A stretch of 37,362 nt of DNA, from contig JAJYHM010000052.1 of assembly GCA_021784755.1 (NCBI GenBank), forward strand, positions 1-37,362. Direction: 5' to 3'. This DNA is from Pseudomonadota bacterium. GTDB taxonomy: Bacteria; Pseudomonadota; Gammaproteobacteria; Acidiferrobacterales; Acidiferrobacteraceae. The notes beneath the pieces were generated by a model that saw nothing but the letters and a program-made list of their open reading frames with translations, was not told the DNA's origin and did not search any database. The position numbers and the translations under genes were made by a program. How positions within the stretch are numbered: position 1 is the first letter of the stretch; each line of letters begins with the position of its first letter. Shown here one piece after another: positions 24,501 to 32,971 of this stretch.

Positions 24501-26867
24501 GTCTTCCGGGATGGGAGTCGCGCCCCCAGGGACGAATGCGGCCTCAAACGATTCCTGCGGAAAGGGGCTCGCCCCTTCGGGAAGGGACACGGCCTCAGGC
24601 GGCTCCTGGCCCCCATGGTCCTCGGGCGCCGGGGTGGGTACCAGATCCTCGGGCAAAACGGGCTGGACATCCGTGGCGGGGGCCTGCGCCTCGAGCGGCT
24701 GAGGTTCACGGCCCGCGACCAAGGCCTGGAGCGCCTCGCGGATCGCGGCCATTTCCGGCAGCCTGTGACCTTGCTCGACGGCCTGAACCCAACCACGCAC
24801 CGCCTCATAGGCCCGCACGATCCAGGCGAACACCTGCGCATCAGAGGCGCGATCGCGCGCACGAATTTTATTCAGCAGACTCTCGGCGTCATAGGAGAGC
24901 TCGGCGATCTCACCGGCCTCCACCATACGCCCACTGCCTTTCAGGGTATGAAAGGCACGCCGCGCCACAGCCACAGCGCTCTCATTGGATAGATCGGCCT
25001 CCCAAACCGGCAGCGATTCCTCGAGCTGCGCCACAGCTTGATGCGCATCCTCCAGGAAGACCGGGAGGATCTCCGGATCAATGGCAAGATCGGCGACTGA
25101 TAAGGACGACCCCACCACCGCGTGCGCGGGCTCACCTTCCGCGCGCCCTTCCCCTGCCACGACACGGCCGTCCAGGGCGCCGTCCAGGGGCCGTGCGAGA
25201 TCAGCAAGCTCGATAGGACGCAGGGCACGCCCGCGCTCCAGTCCATTGACATGGGCCTCGAGGCCCGCAACCCCCGCCGCCACCGCCTCGGCCACTGCGC
25301 CTTCCGGGGTAATCGCGCCTTGCGCGAGTTGACTCAAAACGCCTTGGAGACTGCGAGCCAGTCCGGCGGCCGCCTCCTCCTCTAGAACGTGGAAGGCTGC
25401 CTCGACCTGAGCGGCAAGGCTTGGGACGCCGGCCAGCCCATCGCGATCACGCGGGGAGGCCACAAAGGCCAAAAAAGCCTCTTCAATGCGCGCGAGGTTG
25501 GCCCGTATCTCGCCGGCAACCGCGCCGACCAACTGGCGCCGATCTTGCGCTGAGAGCGGCGCCTCGGAGACCTCCATGCCACTCGTATCCGGCACCGAGG
25601 CGAGATTCGCAAGCACGCGGCACTGCTCGTCCACCCCTAGACGCCACCCAGACGACCCGTAAGGAATTTCGCGGGCCGCCCCTTCGATCTGCAAAAGCCC
25701 CTGGGCCAAGGCCATGGCAACCGCGCCCGATTTCTGGAGAGATCCATCGGCAAGCGCGCGGCAGGCCTCAGCGATCGCCAAGGCCAGTTGACCCAAAGGA
25801 ACGACCTCGAGGGTCGTAAAGGTCTTGGCCATCTTATCGAGCAGTCGCACGAGTTCATCGTTGGCGGAGGCTCCGTCTTCCTGTGGATCGAAACAGCGCG
25901 ACAGCAGCGACTGCGCCTGCGCAATCTCCTGACTCAAAGCGCTCGCGATCGACCGCAAGGCCGCGATCGACGCCTCACGCGGCCCCTCCTCGGACGGCGC
26001 CTCGAGCGCAAAGGCAGCCCGTACGGCACTGACTACGCCGTCTTCCGAGTGGGCATCCCGCAAGACGAAGAGCATGTCCCGCGTAAGCCGCTCACAGGCG
26101 CCGCGAACGCCGCCCTTGTCTTGTCCGTCGGCGAAGCGCTTTAGAAGCTGATCAAGGCGCGAGATGAGCTTTTTGTCATCGGTACGGGGAGCGGCTTGCT
26201 CAAGAAGGAAACGGAGAAAGGCCTCTGCCACCCACAGACATTGAGCAATCGGCGCAAACGCCACCCGTGGACGCCAGAGACCCAAGAGATCCGGCATCGA
26301 GGGCCCGTTCACATCGCGGCTCACGCCCTTCAACCATTTCAGCAAGGCCGCCTGGAAGATGGGGCGCTGCTGGCGAAAAGCCGCCACGAAGCCTTTGTCG
26401 TCACCGGCGAGTGTGCCGGGCGGACGCGCCGACAGATCCACATGGAAAAAGGCTTGCGGCGGCAATGCCTGCGCGCCGCGACTTTCTCGCAACTCGTTTG
26501 CGAGCTCAAGCAGGCTCAAACCGTCTCCTAGACCTCGGGTCTGGACCCGATCGAGAATGTCGGGGAGCAACAGCAAGGTCCGGGCCAGGGGCTCGAGTGC
26601 CTGCTCGCGGGGCGCCTCGGTTGTCTCGAGCAAGGCCTGGACTGCGGCCTCCGCCTCGGCTACGAGATCCGCCAGCGCATCGATCTCGACCATCTTCAAG
26701 GTCCCGCTCACCTGATGCAGATAGGTCGCGCAGAGCCGCAGCTTCGTCTCGTCGCCCCGGTGCTCGATGAAGGCCTCGAGGGCAAGCCGCGCCTGCTTCA
26801 AGGTCTCATCGATCTCGTCTTTTACCCACCCCAACGTCCCAAGGTCTACAGTGCTTTCGGTGACCAT
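21534..26867 (-). CDS. chpA: ChpA-type hybrid chemosensory histidine kinase
   Basis: A 1777-aa CheA-like hybrid kinase of the type IV pilus system. Four histidine-phosphotransfer-like sites are visible: His51 (HQVSGTLKMVE), His640 (HTLKGSGRMVE), His854 (HTMQGSARS) and His1050 (HTLKGGARMCG). A dimerisation coiled coil follows (about 1190-1350), then the ATPase with N-box PFEHMIRNAIDHG (about 1365), G-boxes SDDGAGLN (about 1410) and SGRGVGMD (about 1456), a CheW domain (about 1500-1640) and a C-terminal receiver with Asp1705 (VDIEMPRMDGY). Pseudomonas ChpA is nearer 2470 aa with eight such modules. Ala/Pro/Glu-rich linkers (for example about 720-830) separate the HPt units. It would phosphorylate PilG and PilH. 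Confidence 0.95.
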   Translation of the reverse strand: MVTESTVDLGTLGWVKDEIDETLKQARLALEAFIEHRGDETKLRLCATYLHQVSGTLKMVEIDALADLVAEAEAAVQALLETTEAPREQALEPLARTLLLLPDILDRVQTRGLGDGLSLLELANELRESRGAQALPPQAFFHVDLSARPPGTLAGDDKGFVAAFRQQRPIFQAALLKWLKGVSRDVNGPSMPDLLGLWRPRVAFAPIAQCLWVAEAFLRFLLEQAAPRTDDKKLISRLDQLLKRFADGQDKGGVRGACERLTRDMLFVLRDAHSEDGVVSAVRAAFALEAPSEEGPREASIAALRSIASALSQEIAQAQSLLSRCFDPQEDGASANDELVRLLDKMAKTFTTLEVVPLGQLALAIAEACRALADGSLQKSGAVAMALAQGLLQIEGAAREIPYGSSGWRLGVDEQCRVLANLASVPDTSGMEVSEAPLSAQDRRQLVGAVAGEIRANLARIEEAFLAFVASPRDRDGLAGVPSLAAQVEAAFHVLEEEAAAGLARSLQGVLSQLAQGAITPEGAVAEAVAAGVAGLEAHVNGLERGRALRPIELADLARPLDGALDGRVVAGEGRAEGEPAHAVVGSSLSVADLAIDPEILPVFLEDAHQAVAQLEESLPVWEADLSNESAVAVARRAFHTLKGSGRMVEAGEIAELSYDAESLLNKIRARDRASDAQVFAWIVRAYEAVRGWVQAVEQGHRLPEMAAIREALQALVAGREPQPLEAQAPATDVQPVLPEDLVPTPAPEDHGGQEPPEAVSLPEGASPFPQESFEAAFVPGGATPIPEDLAPEPQAASAEAATSPSTGIPLVLADPLLRDIFAAETRDHLRVLRAAISEGFDRSVSAHLLRAAHTMQGSARSVALVAMAESCAGVEHYLQAREIEQKPLGAEGVDLLTGLAAATEGLLAALDSGTDPATPFAELNAYLAVRAREDMPAPGLTWWQKNLALAEGPREIAAEAREPASPPEAWAPSPDVAGSISDVREETVVSAGIREDVGAPADEAIDPELRDIFRDEARDLLDGFEGALAQWRVHRERSDQLDSLKRVLHTLKGGARMCGASRMGDLAHATEDLLRRVEEGSYPRDETLFALLDSAAENLGELYKAFISGRSTPDGSRERILLAQLQGETVASEVTEPAQEWVPEATPAPVFAPTAATTDSPPANDPAEDLFKTETASQVRVRTALLDRLVAYAGEVSIARSRMEQQVFSLKDHLAELNGNVKRFREQVRELEIQAESQIVSRAQIDEGNVAQDFDPLEFDRFSRLQQLSRGLTENLHDLITLHSTLDGVASQAEAVLQQQARVNTELQEGLMRTRMVSFATQAHRLRQIVRQTSRELNKRVELVLSGTDVELDRHLLERMVGPFEHMIRNAIDHGIEPVAEREQSGKRAVGTITIQATQESGEIVIRVSDDGAGLNIDRIRAKAIERRLVPTAALVSDEQVMQFILLPGFSTATKITHLSGRGVGMDVVHSEVKKLGGSISVDTRVGHGTSFVIRLPLTLSIAQALVVGCGDQMFAVPLAAIVNIVEAPAGAVAEALRASRPTLRYGGKDYPFMDLGARLGVPRGVALPRKLPVLLVRLDAREVAVAVDTLSGTREVVVKSLGPQLTEIRGLFGATILGDGRVLLILDIPALWSEDEGLRVAHAPVEVPVAARPYVLVVDDSLTVRKVTSRFLQKQGFDAATAKDGVEALEQLRERVPDVMLVDIEMPRMDGYELTARIRDDVRLRHIPIIMITSRSGHKHRDRAMSLGVDVYLGKPYQEEDLRKEIEVLLRRGHV

Positions 26868-26893
26868 CTTACCCCCGGCCGGCGCGCCGACCC

Positions 26894-29026
26894 TTAGGCT
26901 GGCAGCTTGAAGCCGGCAACCGATGCCTGCAGTTCGCCCACGAGGTCAGACAACTTGGCGATGGACTCGGCGGTTTGCTGCGTACCCGCGGACGTCGTCG
27001 CCGTTGCCTCCTGAATTTCCGTCATGCTGGTCGACACCGTGGTCGCCGCCTGGGATTGCGCGTGCGCGTCCTTGGCGATACGCACAATGAGCGACGATAG
27101 TTGCTCTGAAACGGACTCGATCTGGCCTAGGGCCTGGCCCGCGGCATCGGCGAGGCGCGTTCCCTCGACCACGCCATTGGTCGCCTTCTCCATCGAACTC
27201 ACGGCCTCATTGGTATCAGCCTGAATGGTCTTCACGAGATCCGCGATCTGCTTGGTGGCGCCACCGGACCGTTCCGCAAGTCGTTGCACTTCGTCCGCAA
27301 CCACCGCAAAACCGCGGCCGGCGTCACCCGCCATAGCGGCCTGAATAGCCGCGTTCAAAGACAAAATGTTGGTCTGCTCGGCGATGTCATTGATGAGCTC
27401 CACGATCTCACCGATCTGCTGCGAGCTTTCGCCGAGACGCTTGATGCGCTTGGCGGTTTCCTGGATCTGCTCGCGCATCTCGTCCATACCCTTGATCGTA
27501 TTCTGCACGGCCTCCGCGCCGCGCTTGGCCGTAAGCACCGAACCTTGCGCCACTTCCACCGACTTCCCGGCGCTCTGCGACATCTCGTCCATTGATTTCG
27601 CCATGGTCCGTATGCGCTCGGTCGTCGCAAGAATCTGCGCGGCCTGGCGCGTAGCCGCCTCGTTCAGTTCCGCGGCGGTGCGGCGGCTTCGATTCGAGGC
27701 GCTTGCCACTTCCTGCGCCGTCGTGTTGATTCGATACACGACGTTGCGCATCTCCTTGACGGCGTAGTTGATCGAGTCCGCGATCGCGCCTGTGATCTGC
27801 TCTGTAACCTGCGGCTGAATGGTCAGATCGCCGTCTGCAAGGTCACCCATCTCGTCTAGCAACTTCAAGATGGCGTCTTGCGTCTCGCGGTTCTGATTCG
27901 CGCTTTGCCGCGCGCGGACGCGCTCGTCGCCGACCAGCTTACGACCAAGCAAGAGCAGGAATACGAGGGACAACCCCGCCAATCCGTAGCCCACGAACTT
28001 TTCAAATCGACGCTGATGCGAGAGGGTCACGTAGCCCTTCACGAGCGCGCGACTTTGCGAGAGCAGCTTGTTACTCCTATGGAAGATCACAGCACCCGAC
28101 CGCTGGGCCACGAATAGCGGAGCGGCGTTGGCCAGGATGCCCTGGACACTCTGATCCATGGCCGTGAACGTCTGCGCAGCGCGGGTGAACTTGGAGCGCA
28201 CCGATGCCGGGAGCTGCGGCCCGATCTGCGTCTCAGTCTCCTTGAAGAGCTTGGTATCCTCGCCGAACTCGGCAGCCGCGACCGCCGCCGAGCTGCCGCC
28301 CTGAGCGAACAAGTTCACCTCCATCGGGATACGCTGGCTCAGCATACCTTGGCGGGCCCCGAGATAGATGAGCTGGCGCGACATGTGGGCGCGTATGCCC
28401 CGAGTCACGATCTCGTCCCATAAGGCAAGCAGCATGGGCGCGGTCTGATTCACGGTTGCCACATAGTCGTGCATCATGAGCGCCGGCTCTTCCTGCTTCA
28501 CGATCTCATCGACGTGATGGCGCACACCGACCCAGGTAGTGTTGAGGGCCAAAAGCGCCGGCCGCACCGCCGCCGGGCTTGCCGGTATGCCCAGAGCCTG
28601 GTTGCCGTTCTTCAGGGTATCGATGATGCGCTGGTAATCGATGCGCGAACGCTTCAAGTCGCTAAACGCGCTTTCCTCGCCAAGGGTCGCCGCCGCCGCG
28701 TCCTTCGCGATCCGCTGCGAGAGCATGAGCAACTGGTCCGACTGCTCGATGTACTTGGCATCGCGATTAGCCTGCTGCGCCTCCGAACCGAATAGGAACG
28801 CCACCCCGACCAGCGAAATCACCATGAGGAAAAGTAGGACCGAGACACCTGTCATACCACGCCCGGATCGCCCCTCCTTCTTGCCTCGTTCGCCCTTGGC
28901 ACGCTTTTTCTTGGATGTCGGCTGCACGTCGACAAACTGCTCGCCCTGCGCGCCGCCCAACGATGCCAATTCTTCGGTCGGCTGATCCAAAACGACCCCC
29001 TTCTTTTTGGATAGTCTCGCCACCAT
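26894..29026 (-). CDS. pilJ: Methyl-accepting chemotaxis protein PilJ
   Basis: A 710-aa transmembrane receptor. It has an unusual basic cytoplasmic tail of about 58 residues (SKKKxx near 6 and [15 protein letters not shown] near 38-52). TM1 is at about 60-80, a periplasmic PilJ-type helical domain follows with SQRIAKDA repeats, and TM2 is at about 340-360. A cytoplasmic signalling helix bundle contains the MCP tip [20 protein letters not shown] (about 555-575). It ends GFKLPA like known PilJ proteins. ATG 29026 has GAGGA 9 bases upstream; a TTG at 29062 would add 12 residues. Pseudomonas PilJ begins close to TM1, so the tail is an added feature. The MCP region spans about residues 400-700. 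Confidence 0.94.
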   Translation of the reverse strand: MVARLSKKKGVVLDQPTEELASLGGAQGEQFVDVQPTSKKKRAKGERGKKEGRSGRGMTGVSVLLFLMVISLVGVAFLFGSEAQQANRDAKYIEQSDQLLMLSQRIAKDAAAATLGEESAFSDLKRSRIDYQRIIDTLKNGNQALGIPASPAAVRPALLALNTTWVGVRHHVDEIVKQEEPALMMHDYVATVNQTAPMLLALWDEIVTRGIRAHMSRQLIYLGARQGMLSQRIPMEVNLFAQGGSSAAVAAAEFGEDTKLFKETETQIGPQLPASVRSKFTRAAQTFTAMDQSVQGILANAAPLFVAQRSGAVIFHRSNKLLSQSRALVKGYVTLSHQRRFEKFVGYGLAGLSLVFLLLLGRKLVGDERVRARQSANQNRETQDAILKLLDEMGDLADGDLTIQPQVTEQITGAIADSINYAVKEMRNVVYRINTTAQEVASASNRSRRTAAELNEAATRQAAQILATTERIRTMAKSMDEMSQSAGKSVEVAQGSVLTAKRGAEAVQNTIKGMDEMREQIQETAKRIKRLGESSQQIGEIVELINDIAEQTNILSLNAAIQAAMAGDAGRGFAVVADEVQRLAERSGGATKQIADLVKTIQADTNEAVSSMEKATNGVVEGTRLADAAGQALGQIESVSEQLSSLIVRIAKDAHAQSQAATTVSTSMTEIQEATATTSAGTQQTAESIAKLSDLVGELQASVAGFKLPA

Positions 29027-29080
29027 ATTCAGTATTCCTCGTAGTTGTTCTTGCGCGTTCAACGACTTCCCGTGCCGTTG

Positions 29081-29626
29081 TCAGGCCGCCACATGCTTGA
29101 AAGTCAGGCTTTCCGTCAGCGAACGCAGATCAAAGACGCCCCACAACGTCTCGTCCTGAACATATGCGGTCTGCACATGCATAAGAACCGCGTTGTCGAG
29201 CCCCGCGATGTCGCGCCGATCCCGCTCGGCATCGAAATGCTTCAAACCCAAAACCTCATTTACCACCAGCGCCGTACTGAAATCCCCGACATGCATGACG
29301 AGCAGGCGTGCCTTGTCGTCCATGGGAACGGGCGCTTTCCCGAAGTATTCGGCAAGATCAATGATGGTAAGCAGGGAGCCACGCACATTGGCGACGCCCT
29401 TCACCCATCGTTTTGTGCCCGGAACCCGCGTTACCTCGGGCCGGACCAGAACCTCGGCTATTTGGTCGAGAGACACAAGAAGCGATAACCCTGCCAAACG
29501 AAACCCAAGCCCACTCCACAAGGGGGTCGCCTCCGCCTGTTCCGGCAAGCCGGGGGCGCAAGCGCGCGCCTCGGCCTGCATCTTGACGAGCAGGGCAAAG
29601 GCGCTGTCTTGGGCGCGATCGCTCAC
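29081..29626 (-). CDS. pilI: CheW-like adaptor PilI
   Basis: A 181-aa CheW-domain protein. It carries GLGFRLAGLSLLVSLDQIAEVLVRPEVTRVPGTKRWVKGVANVRGSLLTIIDLAEYFG, the canonical CheW strand and 'NVRG' turn, and VVNEVLGLKHFD in the second half. It couples PilJ to ChpA. GTG 29626 overlaps the pilH stop by four bases (GTGA). The pilG-pilH-pilI-pilJ-chpA order is that of Pseudomonas. Confidence 0.92.
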   Translation of the reverse strand: MSDRAQDSAFALLVKMQAEARACAPGLPEQAEATPLWSGLGFRLAGLSLLVSLDQIAEVLVRPEVTRVPGTKRWVKGVANVRGSLLTIIDLAEYFGKAPVPMDDKARLLVMHVGDFSTALVVNEVLGLKHFDAERDRRDIAGLDNAVLMHVQTAYVQDETLWGVFDLRSLTESLTFKHVAA

Positions 29627-29985
29627 AACGCCCTGATCTTGTCGAGCAGCACGCTTTCCACCACGGGCTTCACGATGTAGTCCTTGGCCCCTTGGCGCAA
29701 TCCCCAGGCCTTGTCGGTCTCCTGGCCCTTGGTCGTGCAGATAATAATCGGGATGCCGGCCGTAGCCGGGCTCTTCGAGATAGTCCGCGTGGCCTCGAAA
29801 CCGCTCATTCCGGGCATCACGACATCCATGAGGATCAAGTCTGGACGCATGGTCTTCAGCTTCTCCAGGCTTTCCTCGCCACTTCTGGCCGTGGTAATCG
29901 TGAAGCCGTTGCGGCCCAGCATCTCCTGCAGGAGATGAAGTTCGGTTGGCGAATCATCGACCACCAAAATACTCTTAATCGCCAT
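29623..29985 (-). CDS. pilH: Twitching-motility response regulator PilH
   Basis: A 120-aa stand-alone receiver domain (CheY-like) starting KSILVVDDSPTELHLLQ, with the phosphoacceptor aspartate in LILMDVVMPGMSGFEA, threonine in IIICTTKG, and lysine in DYIVKPVVE. In Pseudomonas PilH acts with PilG to control the direction of pilus extension and retraction. GGAG lies 10 bases before the ATG. The next gene starts inside its stop codon. Confidence 0.93.
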   Translation of the reverse strand: MAIKSILVVDDSPTELHLLQEMLGRNGFTITTARSGEESLEKLKTMRPDLILMDVVMPGMSGFEATRTISKSPATAGIPIIICTTKGQETDKAWGLRQGAKDYIVKPVVESVLLDKIRAL

Positions 29986-30048
29986 TATTGCGTCTCTCCT
30001 CTCTAATCAAAAACTGAAAACCCGCAGCATCTTGCGACAGCACCCCGA

Positions 30049-30414
30049 TTAATGCACATATCGGGCAATGACCTCTACCAGCTCTTCCTGCGTAAAGGGC
30101 TTGTTGACGTGCTCCTCGGATCCTGCGATGCGTCCCCGGGCCTTGTCGAAAAGGCCGTCCTTGCTGGATAGCATGATAACCGGTATGTTCTTGAAGTCCT
30201 TATTATTTTTTATCAAGAGGCAGGTCTGATACCCGTCCAGCCTAGGCATCATGATGTCCACGAAGATGATGTCCGGCCGGCGGTCAGTGATGACCGACAT
30301 CGCCTCGAAACCATCGCCCGCCGTGTAGACGTCGTAGCCCGCCTTCTTCAAAAGGGCCTCCGCCGTACGCCGTATCGTATTACTATCGTCGATTATCATA
30401 ACCTTGATACTCAC
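30049..30414 (-). CDS. pilG: Twitching-motility response regulator PilG
   Basis: A 121-aa CheY-like receiver (IKVMIIDDSNTIRRTAEALLKKAGYDV, phosphoacceptor aspartate in FVDIMMPRLDGYQ, VIMLSSKDGLFDKARG, conserved lysine in HVNKPFTQEEL). The DGYQTCLLIKNN and SSKDGLFDKA segments are specific to PilG. GTG 30414 with GAGG 6 bases upstream is preferred, and it gives the family's N-terminus. A GTG at 30477 would make 142 aa and has little ribosome site (AGTAGG directly abutting), but it cannot be excluded because it is nearer the promoter. It is the first gene of the operon; 63 bases separate it from pilH. Confidence 0.9.
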   Translation of the reverse strand: MSIKVMIIDDSNTIRRTAEALLKKAGYDVYTAGDGFEAMSVITDRRPDIIFVDIMMPRLDGYQTCLLIKNNKDFKNIPVIMLSSKDGLFDKARGRIAGSEEHVNKPFTQEELVEVIARYVH

Positions 30415-30534
30415 GGGATTCCTCGCCGCTATGTCGAAGGCGGCCTCTTCGAGCCGCTCCTGCGCTTCTTTGTGCACCCTACTGATTTACTAGCATACGC
30501 CATAGACAAAATCCATTTAGCGCGCACATAAAAA

Positions 30535-30564
30535 ATTCTAGGCCCTTAGCGCGCGAATCGCCAA
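30535..30564 (-). promoter_or_regulatory. Candidate promoter of the pilG operon
   Basis: On the minus strand TTGGCG (30559-30564), an 18-base spacer and TAGAAT (30535-30540) precede pilG by about 60-120 bases. The 220-base gap between pilG and gshA is shared by both divergent units. Confidence 0.4.
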
Positions 30565-30698
30565 CCCGGCCGCCAAGGGGTCACGATACCGGGAACAACC
30601 GGTGCGCAAGCAAACTCAGCCGAACCCCTGCACCGCCTTTCCTTTGGTCTGCTCATGATGTCACTATTCGCCTTCTTTCGATCACACGAGGTTCGCTC

Positions 30699-32009
30699 AT
30701 GGACTTTGGGCCCACCCACCAAGCCGTCCCCCACCTCACGACCGCACTGACCGGCCCGCTCTTGGCGCTCGAGGAGCGGTTTCTGGAGCGCGAAACGCGG
30801 ATCGAGCAGTGGTTCCACGAGAGGTGGCTCAGCGCCCCCACGCCCTTCTATGCCTCGGTAGACTTGCGCAACGCGGGATTCAAACTGGCCCCGGTAGACA
30901 CCAATCTGTTCCCGGCCGGCTTCAATAATCTGAATCCCGCCTTTCATCCTCTCTGCGTCCAAGCCTTGCAGGCGGCGGTCGAGCGCCTCTGCCCCAAGGC
31001 CGCCCGTATCCTGCTCGTGCCCGAAAACCACACCCGCAACACATTCTACTGGGAAAATATTGGCGCGCTCGTCCTGCTCCTCGAGCGCGCCGGTTACCAC
31101 GTCCGAATCGGGTCCTTGCTCTCCGACGGGGAGACGCCCCCGTCGATGACCTTGGCGAACGGACGCGTACTCCCCGTGGCCCCCATCATTCGCGACGGAG
31201 ATCGCGTTGCCGTGGCAGGCTTCAATCCTTGCCTCGTGCTTTTGAACAACGACCTGTCCGCGGGACCGCCCGAGATCCTGAAGGGGCTCGCACAACCCGT
31301 CATGCCCCCGCTCTCCCTAGGCTGGTGGAATCGTCTCAAATCGGACCACTTCACCCAATATCAGCGACTGGCAATCGAATTCGGCGCAGTCAACGACATA
31401 GACCCCTGGCTCATCGACCCGGTCTTCCGCCGCTGCGGCCGCATCGACTTCCAGAAACACGAGGGCGAGGATTGCCTGGCCCAAAACGTGGATGAGGTCT
31501 TGGGGCTGGTCCGCGAAAAATACCGAGAGTACGGCATCACTCAGGAACCCTTCGTGATCGTCAAGGCCGATGCCGGCACCTACGGCATGGGGATCATGAC
31601 CGTACGCCACGCCGATGAGGTGCGCCAGTTAAACCGCAAGCAACGCAATAAAATGTCGGTAATCAAGGAAGGTCAGACGGTCCGGGAGGTCATGGTCCAG
31701 GAGGGCGTCTACACCTTCGAGACACTGGGACCCCAACAGGCGGTGGCGGAACCAGTCGTTTACATGGTGGACCGGTTCGTGGTGGGCGGCTTTTACCGCG
31801 TGCATAGCACGCGCGGCATAGACGAGAACCTGAACGCGCCTGGCATGCACTTCCAATCGCTTGCGTTCGCCGACAGCTGCTCGAACCCGGACGATACGCA
31901 GGCCCCCGACGCAAGACCCAACCGCTTTTACGCCTATGGCGTCATAGCGCGCCTCGCGCTGCTCGCGGCCGCCCGCGAACTCCAAGGCACGGCGGGAGAC
32001 AAAGTATGA
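30699..32009 (+). CDS. gshA: Glutamate-cysteine ligase, Acidithiobacillus ferrooxidans-type
   Basis: A 436-aa enzyme for the first step of glutathione synthesis, of the family known from A. ferrooxidans rather than the E. coli GshA or plant types. Marks are PFYASVDLRNAGFKLAPVDTNLFPAGFNNL near residue 48, LLVPENHTRNTFYWENI, and the ATP-binding part FVIVKADAGTYGMGIMTVR with an ATP-grasp-like fold and VDRFVVGGFYRVH. ATG 30699 has GAGG 7 bases upstream. It is directly coupled to gshB by an ATGA overlap, so both glutathione steps come from one transcript. It lies between pilG and gshB; in the Pseudomonas arrangement these two are adjacent. Confidence 0.93.
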   Translation: MDFGPTHQAVPHLTTALTGPLLALEERFLERETRIEQWFHERWLSAPTPFYASVDLRNAGFKLAPVDTNLFPAGFNNLNPAFHPLCVQALQAAVERLCPKAARILLVPENHTRNTFYWENIGALVLLLERAGYHVRIGSLLSDGETPPSMTLANGRVLPVAPIIRDGDRVAVAGFNPCLVLLNNDLSAGPPEILKGLAQPVMPPLSLGWWNRLKSDHFTQYQRLAIEFGAVNDIDPWLIDPVFRRCGRIDFQKHEGEDCLAQNVDEVLGLVREKYREYGITQEPFVIVKADAGTYGMGIMTVRHADEVRQLNRKQRNKMSVIKEGQTVREVMVQEGVYTFETLGPQQAVAEPVVYMVDRFVVGGFYRVHSTRGIDENLNAPGMHFQSLAFADSCSNPDDTQAPDARPNRFYAYGVIARLALLAAARELQGTAGDKV

Positions 32010-32971
32010 CGCGCCGCTTAGCCGTGATCATGGACCCGGTCGACCATATCAAGGCCTACAAAGACACGACCGTAGGCCTTCTGCGCGAAGCCGGGCGACG
32101 CGGCTATCGAATAGACTACCTCGAGGCGCGCGATCTCGAGTTGCGCGGCGACCGTCTGATGGCGCAGGCGCGCAGCATGGCGGTGCGTGAAACCGATGAG
32201 GATTGGTGCGAATTGGGTGCGCCGCACGAGCTTGGGCTCTTGGACGTCGACATCATATTGATGCGCAAGGACCCGCCCTTCAACATGGATTACATCTACG
32301 CTACCTACCTCCTCGAACACGCAAAACGGGCCGGAGTACTCGTGGTCAACGACCCGGCAAGCATCAGGGATGCGAATGAAAAACTCTTCGCGACTTGGTT
32401 TTCTGACTGTATGCCGCCTACGCTCGTCACAAGCCGCAAAGGCGCGTTGCGCGCCTTCCTGGAAGAGCATGGCGATATCATCGTAAAGCCCTTAGACGGC
32501 ATGGGCGGCAGCTCGATCTTCCGCGTCGCCCAAGGCGATCCGAACATGAACGTAATCTTCGAGACCATGACCGACAATGAAGGGCGCTACACTATGGCGC
32601 AGCGCTACCTGCCAGCGATCGCCCAAGGCGACAAGCGCATCCTCATGATCGATGGCGAACCCGTGCCATTCGCCCTGGCGCGCGTACCGGCGCCGGGCGA
32701 GACACGAGGCAACCTCGCCGCCGGGGGGACGGGCGTTGGACAGGCGCTCAGCGCCTCGGACCGGCGCATCTGCGACCGCGTAGGCCCAGTATTACGAAAG
32801 CTAGGGCTCGTGTTCGTAGGGCTCGATGTCATCGGCGAATCGCTGACTGAAATCAACGTCACGAGCCCGACCGGCCTGCGCGAACTCGACCGCATCTTTC
32901 ATCTGAACATCGCCGGCGACCTTTTCGACGCACTGGAACGCAAACTGGTCGCGGGTGTCCGCCCTGCATGA
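32006..32971 (+). CDS. gshB: Glutathione synthetase
   Basis: A 321-aa ATP-grasp enzyme adding glycine to gamma-glutamylcysteine. Family marks are the N-terminal RRLAVIMDPVDHIKAYKDTT, DIILMRKDPPFNMDYIYATYLLE, VNDPASIRDANEKLF, the ATP site IVKPLDGMGGSSIFRV, and the end VGLDVIGESLTEINVTSPTGLREL. Length is standard. Its start overlaps the gshA stop (ATGA) and its stop overlaps the tonB2 start (ATGA). Confidence 0.96.
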   Translation: MTRRLAVIMDPVDHIKAYKDTTVGLLREAGRRGYRIDYLEARDLELRGDRLMAQARSMAVRETDEDWCELGAPHELGLLDVDIILMRKDPPFNMDYIYATYLLEHAKRAGVLVVNDPASIRDANEKLFATWFSDCMPPTLVTSRKGALRAFLEEHGDIIVKPLDGMGGSSIFRVAQGDPNMNVIFETMTDNEGRYTMAQRYLPAIAQGDKRILMIDGEPVPFALARVPAPGETRGNLAAGGTGVGQALSASDRRICDRVGPVLRKLGLVFVGLDVIGESLTEINVTSPTGLRELDRIFHLNIAGDLFDALERKLVAGVRPA

